In this document: in pieces, positions 5,594 through 8,008 of the stretch
Position numbering within the stretch: position 1 is the first letter of the stretch
Layout: each line of letters starts with the position of its first letter
Assembly (NCBI GenBank): GCA_964652805.1
Contig: CAZZBJ010000093.1
Span: 1-8,008 of the forward strand
Direction of reading: 5' to 3'
Length of the DNA stretch: 8,008 nucleotides
From: Claveliimonas sp964652805
GTDB lineage: Bacteria > Bacillota > Clostridia > Lachnospirales > Lachnospiraceae
Translations under genes and position numbers: made by a program
The notes under the pieces: model-generated
The model's input: only the letters and a program-made list of their open reading frames with translations
The model's database searches: none
What the model was told of the DNA's origin: nothing

Positions 5594-7632
5594 TCAAACA
5601 TATAGAGTTCATGGAGAGCCCGGGTGGCGCAGATATACTTTGCCTGCCCAAGAAGAGGGTTCTCCTTCTTTTTATCCCACACAGTGAACACCTGGTCAAA
5701 CTCCAGCCCCTTGGCCAGGTAGAAGGCAGTCACTGTGAGCCCCGGCTTAAAGGAGCTGCTGTTCCTGTCAATGTAGGACACGGAAAGACCTCTCTTTTTC
5801 AGAAGCCGGCTGATCTCCCAGGCCTCCTCCTCAGTCATGGCCAGCACAGCGGCTGTCTCAAAGCCGTTCTCTCCCTGGAGACGCAGATTTTCCTCCACGC
5901 TTCCGAGGAGCAGCTCCAGATCCGCAAAGGACGCCTCCACCACCTCTTTTCCATGTCTCTCCAGCAGTCCGGGCACCTGGCTTCTGTTGAGTCGGGCCGC
6001 ATAAGAGGCGATTTCCACTGTATTCCGATAGCTCTTGTCCATGACGATCTTTCTCACCTTCCTTCCGAACACCTTCGGCAGGAAGGGAAGAACGTCCTGT
6101 ACATGATCGTCCATAGTCTGAAACTTATCCCCCAGTATGGTCATGCTGCAGGAGAAGAGCTCCGCCAGGATCAGGTACTGGATGTAAGAATAATCCTGCA
6201 TCTCGTCTATGACAAGATGCTTCACCCGCCTGTGTGCCCCTCTGCCAAGGAGTCTGTATTTGAGATACAGCATGGGGAACACGTCCTCGTACTCCAAAAC
6301 TCTCTTTTCGCAGGGCACGTCTGCCAGGAGGGGGTAGCCGCAGTCCTCCAGAAGCCAGTTGTAAATCTTATAAATGTCCTTTGTCACGTACATGCGGTCG
6401 AATTTCTCCTGGACATACTCTCTCTCCTCGTCGGTGAGGTCTCTGCCCCTGAGAGTCTCGAACTCGTCCACAAAATATTCCATCACCGCATCCATCCGCT
6501 TCAGGAGGGGAATGTCCTGGAATTTAAAATAAAACAGCTGGATGAGCTCATTTTCCGTCTTCTTTAGTCCCTTAAACTCAATGTCCTTAAAGTCCATCAG
6601 GCTGTCCTCCAGAAGGGCGAGAAAGCCCTCCATCTGGGCGGCCATCACCTCCGACTGCTTCTCTTTGCAGATCCGCTCCCGTTCCTCATCCGGAAACTTC
6701 ATGACCCGCTCCAGGTGGTGCCACCGGTCCTCACAGTCAGCGGCTGTTCCCTTCAGTTCCCTGTAGGCAAACAGGTCAAAACTCATCTCCTGCACCGGCT
6801 CCTCCCCCAGCTCCGGCAGGATATGGGAGATATAGTCCGCAAAGACGCTGTTAGGCGACAGGATCAGCACATCCGATGATTGCAGATTGTCCCTGTCGTG
6901 ATACAGAAGGTAGGCGATCCGGTGGAGTGCCACGGATGTCTTGCCGCTCCCCGCCACGCCCTGGATCGCCAGGATCTTATCCTCCGTGTTGCGGATAATA
7001 ACATTCTGCTCCCGCTGGATGGTGCTGACGATATTTTTCAGCTTCACATCCCCGTTTGTCCCCAGCTCCGCTTTCAATATCTCGTCGTCTATCTTTGTAT
7101 CGCTTTCAAAGGCGTAAATAAGCTTTCCCTTCCGGATCTTGTACTGCTTTTTTGCGGTGATCTCTCCCACCATGACGCCGGCCGGCGCCTGGTAGGAGGC
7201 AGGTCCTCTGTCATAATCATAGAAAAGGCCGCTGACCGGCGCCCTCCAGTCGTAGATGAGAGGGGTCATGCCCGTGTCCTCGGCAAAGTTTCCTATCCCA
7301 ATGTAGAAGATCTCCGCCTCGTCCTCGCCCTCGTAGACAAAATCCACTCTCCCGAAAAAGGGTGCGTCCAGCATCCTCCGGAACCGTCTCCTCTTGAGGA
7401 AGAGCTCATTGTTGGCATTGGTCTGGTTCAGGAGAGCCTGCTGGTTATCGTAGTCCTCATATCCGTACTGGTCCATCTCCGTGTGGTTTTCCCAGTAGTA
7501 GTCGTGCATGCTCTCAATATCCTTCTGTCCGGCCAGGATGGACTGGTCCAGCTTCTCTATTCTATTTTTCAGCTTTTGCGTAACTTCCTCAAGAAAAGAA
7601 ATGCATTCTGTGTATAGTTCGTTTCTGTTCAT
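5584..7632 (-). CDS. helD: HelD, UvrD/Rep-like ATPase that recycles RNA polymerase
   Basis: This 682-residue superfamily-1 ATPase closely resembles B. subtilis HelD (YvgS, 774 residues). HelD binds RNA polymerase, inserts an N-terminal arm into the secondary channel, and uses ATP to release stalled enzyme from DNA. The N-terminus (about 1-90) is a charged coiled-coil-like arm with an acidic, aromatic tip region (40-62). Next come the HelD signatures APFFGRVDF (90-98) and YDWRAPVSGLFYD (127-139). Walker A is GVAGSGKT (225-232), Walker B VIDEMQD (474-480) and motif III ILGDKFQT (499-506). A KSYRN element follows (533-537), then motif V GLEFDQVF (642-649), and motif VI-like ATRALHELYM (669-678) closes the protein. 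All nucleotide-binding motifs are intact. It is shorter than the B. subtilis protein, mainly between Walker A and B by rough comparison. The start has GGAG 10 nt and AGGAG 2 nt upstream, and overlaps by one base the stop of a decayed HD-hydrolase gene. Confidence 0.92.
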   Translation of the reverse strand: MNRNELYTECISFLEEVTQKLKNRIEKLDQSILAGQKDIESMHDYYWENHTEMDQYGYEDYDNQQALLNQTNANNELFLKRRRFRRMLDAPFFGRVDFVYEGEDEAEIFYIGIGNFAEDTGMTPLIYDWRAPVSGLFYDYDRGPASYQAPAGVMVGEITAKKQYKIRKGKLIYAFESDTKIDDEILKAELGTNGDVKLKNIVSTIQREQNVIIRNTEDKILAIQGVAGSGKTSVALHRIAYLLYHDRDNLQSSDVLILSPNSVFADYISHILPELGEEPVQEMSFDLFAYRELKGTAADCEDRWHHLERVMKFPDEERERICKEKQSEVMAAQMEGFLALLEDSLMDFKDIEFKGLKKTENELIQLFYFKFQDIPLLKRMDAVMEYFVDEFETLRGRDLTDEEREYVQEKFDRMYVTKDIYKIYNWLLEDCGYPLLADVPCEKRVLEYEDVFPMLYLKYRLLGRGAHRRVKHLVIDEMQDYSYIQYLILAELFSCSMTILGDKFQTMDDHVQDVLPFLPKVFGRKVRKIVMDKSYRNTVEIASYAARLNRSQVPGLLERHGKEVVEASFADLELLLGSVEENLRLQGENGFETAAVLAMTEEEAWEISRLLKKRGLSVSYIDRNSSSFKPGLTVTAFYLAKGLEFDQVFTVWDKKKENPLLGQAKYICATRALHELYMFEEN

Positions 7633-7890
7633 TACTCCTCTTCTCCGTTAATGGCTGCCATCTCCTCCTGCATCTCCTTCTCGCATGACTTCATGGCCAG
7701 CAAACCGCTTGTCCTTAAACTTCTTCTTTACACTGGACATCTCCATGTCCGACACGCTCTTCGAGGGGCGCATCAGGGCCGCCGCAAAGAGGACCTTCTC
7801 CATCTCGCAGGATGGCTCCTCCTCAGAGCAGATGCCGTAGCCGCGGGAGCACACAGAGTGAAGCATATCCTCCCCCACTCCTGCCTTTCT
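7632..7890 (-). pseudogene. Broken 3' part of a Clostridia-type HD-family hydrolase gene
   Basis: Reading leftward from about 7890, AGVGEDMLHSVCSRGYGICS runs into EMEKVLFA, then ALMRPSKSVSDMEM, then SVKKKFKDKRFA. In a different frame, LAMKSCEKEMQEEMAAING follows and ends at a TAA (7634-7632). From memory these are successive blocks of a roughly 190-residue HD-domain hydrolase common in Clostridia. Three losses are apparent. The N-terminal half with the catalytic HD is missing. About ten residues (the ADELTGLI block) are missing in frame near 7779-7786. A longer block after KDKRFA is missing out of frame near 7697-7701. The usual His in SHGYGIC is Arg here. The original stop overlaps the helD ATG by one base (TAATG), implying a former two-gene operon. 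The continuous frame ending at 7648 encodes 105 codons from an ATG at 7965, but its ends are not family-like. Sequencing error alone is unlikely to give all these lesions. Confidence 0.65.
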
Positions 7891-7918
7891 TCTATGTAGT
7901 CTGGTGAGTTTAAATTTT

Positions 7919-7947
7919 ATTATACCAGATGCCGCCGCTGGTATCCA
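7919..7947 (-). promoter_or_regulatory. Candidate promoter for the relic-helD transcript, overlapped by a palindrome
   Basis: On the minus strand a consensus -10 TATAAT (7924-7919) is preceded at 17 bp by TGGATA (7947-7942), a 4-of-6 match to TTGACA. A start near 7912 would give helD a leader of about 280 nt made mostly of the decayed gene. Other TATAAT-like strings lie at 7950-7961, without a recognisable -35. Confidence 0.4.
7922..7944. repeat. 23-bp perfect inverted repeat over the helD promoter
   Basis: ATACCAG (7922-7928) and CTGGTAT (7938-7944) are exact reverse complements separated by 9 bp. The dyad overlaps the candidate -10 and reaches the -35. That fits an operator for a dimeric repressor, though a short RNA hairpin is also possible. 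No T-run follows on either strand, so it is not a convincing terminator. Confidence 0.45.
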
Positions 7948-7973
7948 GATTATATTATACTCCACATTTATAT

Positions 7974-7995
7974 TGTGCAGAATAGTGTGCAGAAT
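7974..7995. repeat. Two direct copies of TGTGCAGAAT, 12 bp apart
   Basis: TGTGCAGAAT occurs at 7974-7983 and again at 7986-7995, a 10-bp identity with a 12-bp period, just upstream of the AT-rich promoter region. It could be a tandem activator or repressor site, or chance; the surroundings (7912-8008) hold no gene. Confidence 0.35.
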
Positions 7996-8008
7996 TTGTA
8001 GGAAAATC

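Noticed and set aside
5545..6567. A 340-codon open frame on the plus strand opposite helD
   Set aside because: It lies wholly antisense to an unmistakable HelD, has no family-like motifs and no proper ribosome binding site, and is explained by the codon bias of helD.
6880..7617. A 245-codon open frame on the plus strand opposite the helD 5' half
   Set aside because: It is antisense to conserved HelD motifs, with composition typical of a mirrored coding frame and no recognisable domain.
7648..7965. The 105-codon continuous frame before helD taken as an intact small gene
   Set aside because: Its centre matches an HD hydrolase family, but the N-terminal part spans the promoter palindrome and the C-terminal 13 or so codons are a shifted frame. 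A decayed gene explains it better.
1..8008. CRISPR array, tRNA or rRNA gene, insertion sequence or phage module
   Set aside because: I saw no regularly spaced repeats, cloverleaf-like sequences, transposase motifs or terminal inverted repeats anywhere in the window.

Overview
The window looks like chromosomal DNA of an anaerobic, low-GC-phylum Gram-positive bacterium of class Clostridia, most likely a Lachnospiraceae-type gut organism. The evidence is the phoH-ybeY pair with a SpoVB/MurJ-type flippase, a HelD of the Bacillus/Clostridia type, a MepA-like MATE exporter, an apparent UPF0291/DUF896 start, AAGGA/GGAG-type ribosome binding sites, and G/C-rich third codon positions set against AT-rich intergenic DNA. 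The assignment is an inference from gene content; there is no rRNA or tRNA here.

Layout, left to right. Positions 1-4042 hold a leftward (minus-strand) gene train. In transcription order it is: an HD-domain 5'-deoxynucleotidase-like protein (4033-3440); a roughly 55-codon open remnant that resembles the C-terminus of the sporulation protein YqfD (3439-3275); phoH (3233-2235); ybeY (2234-1740), whose ATG follows the phoH stop with no gap; a 14-TM lipid II/polysaccharide flippase of the SpoVB/MurJ family (1718-57); and the first nine codons of a further gene (29-1), probably a UPF0291 (DUF896) protein. A good sigma-A-type promoter (4077-4103) can drive this train. Across a 170-bp AT-rich divergent spacer with a 26-bp dyad lies a rightward MATE-family exporter (4215-5537). 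It converges on a leftward helD (7632-5584), with a hairpin terminator spanning the 46-bp gap and the helD stop codon. Upstream of helD is the broken 3' part of an HD-family hydrolase gene (about 7890-7632) that once overlapped the helD start by one base. It is followed by an AT-rich promoter region with a 23-bp inverted repeat and short direct repeats (7910-8008).

How the genes work together: ybeY and phoH (ybeZ) are a conserved pair linked to 16S rRNA maturation and ribosome quality control. The flippase belongs to cell-envelope precursor export. HelD recycles stalled RNA polymerase. The HD protein probably cleans up nucleotide pools. The MATE protein is a stand-alone drug/metabolite exporter. 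I see no new defence, mobile or biosynthetic system. The most interesting content is two gene relics within 8 kb, one in the yqfD position and one in front of helD. They suggest local gene decay, possibly with loss of a sporulation function, and a few operator-like repeats sit in the promoter regions.
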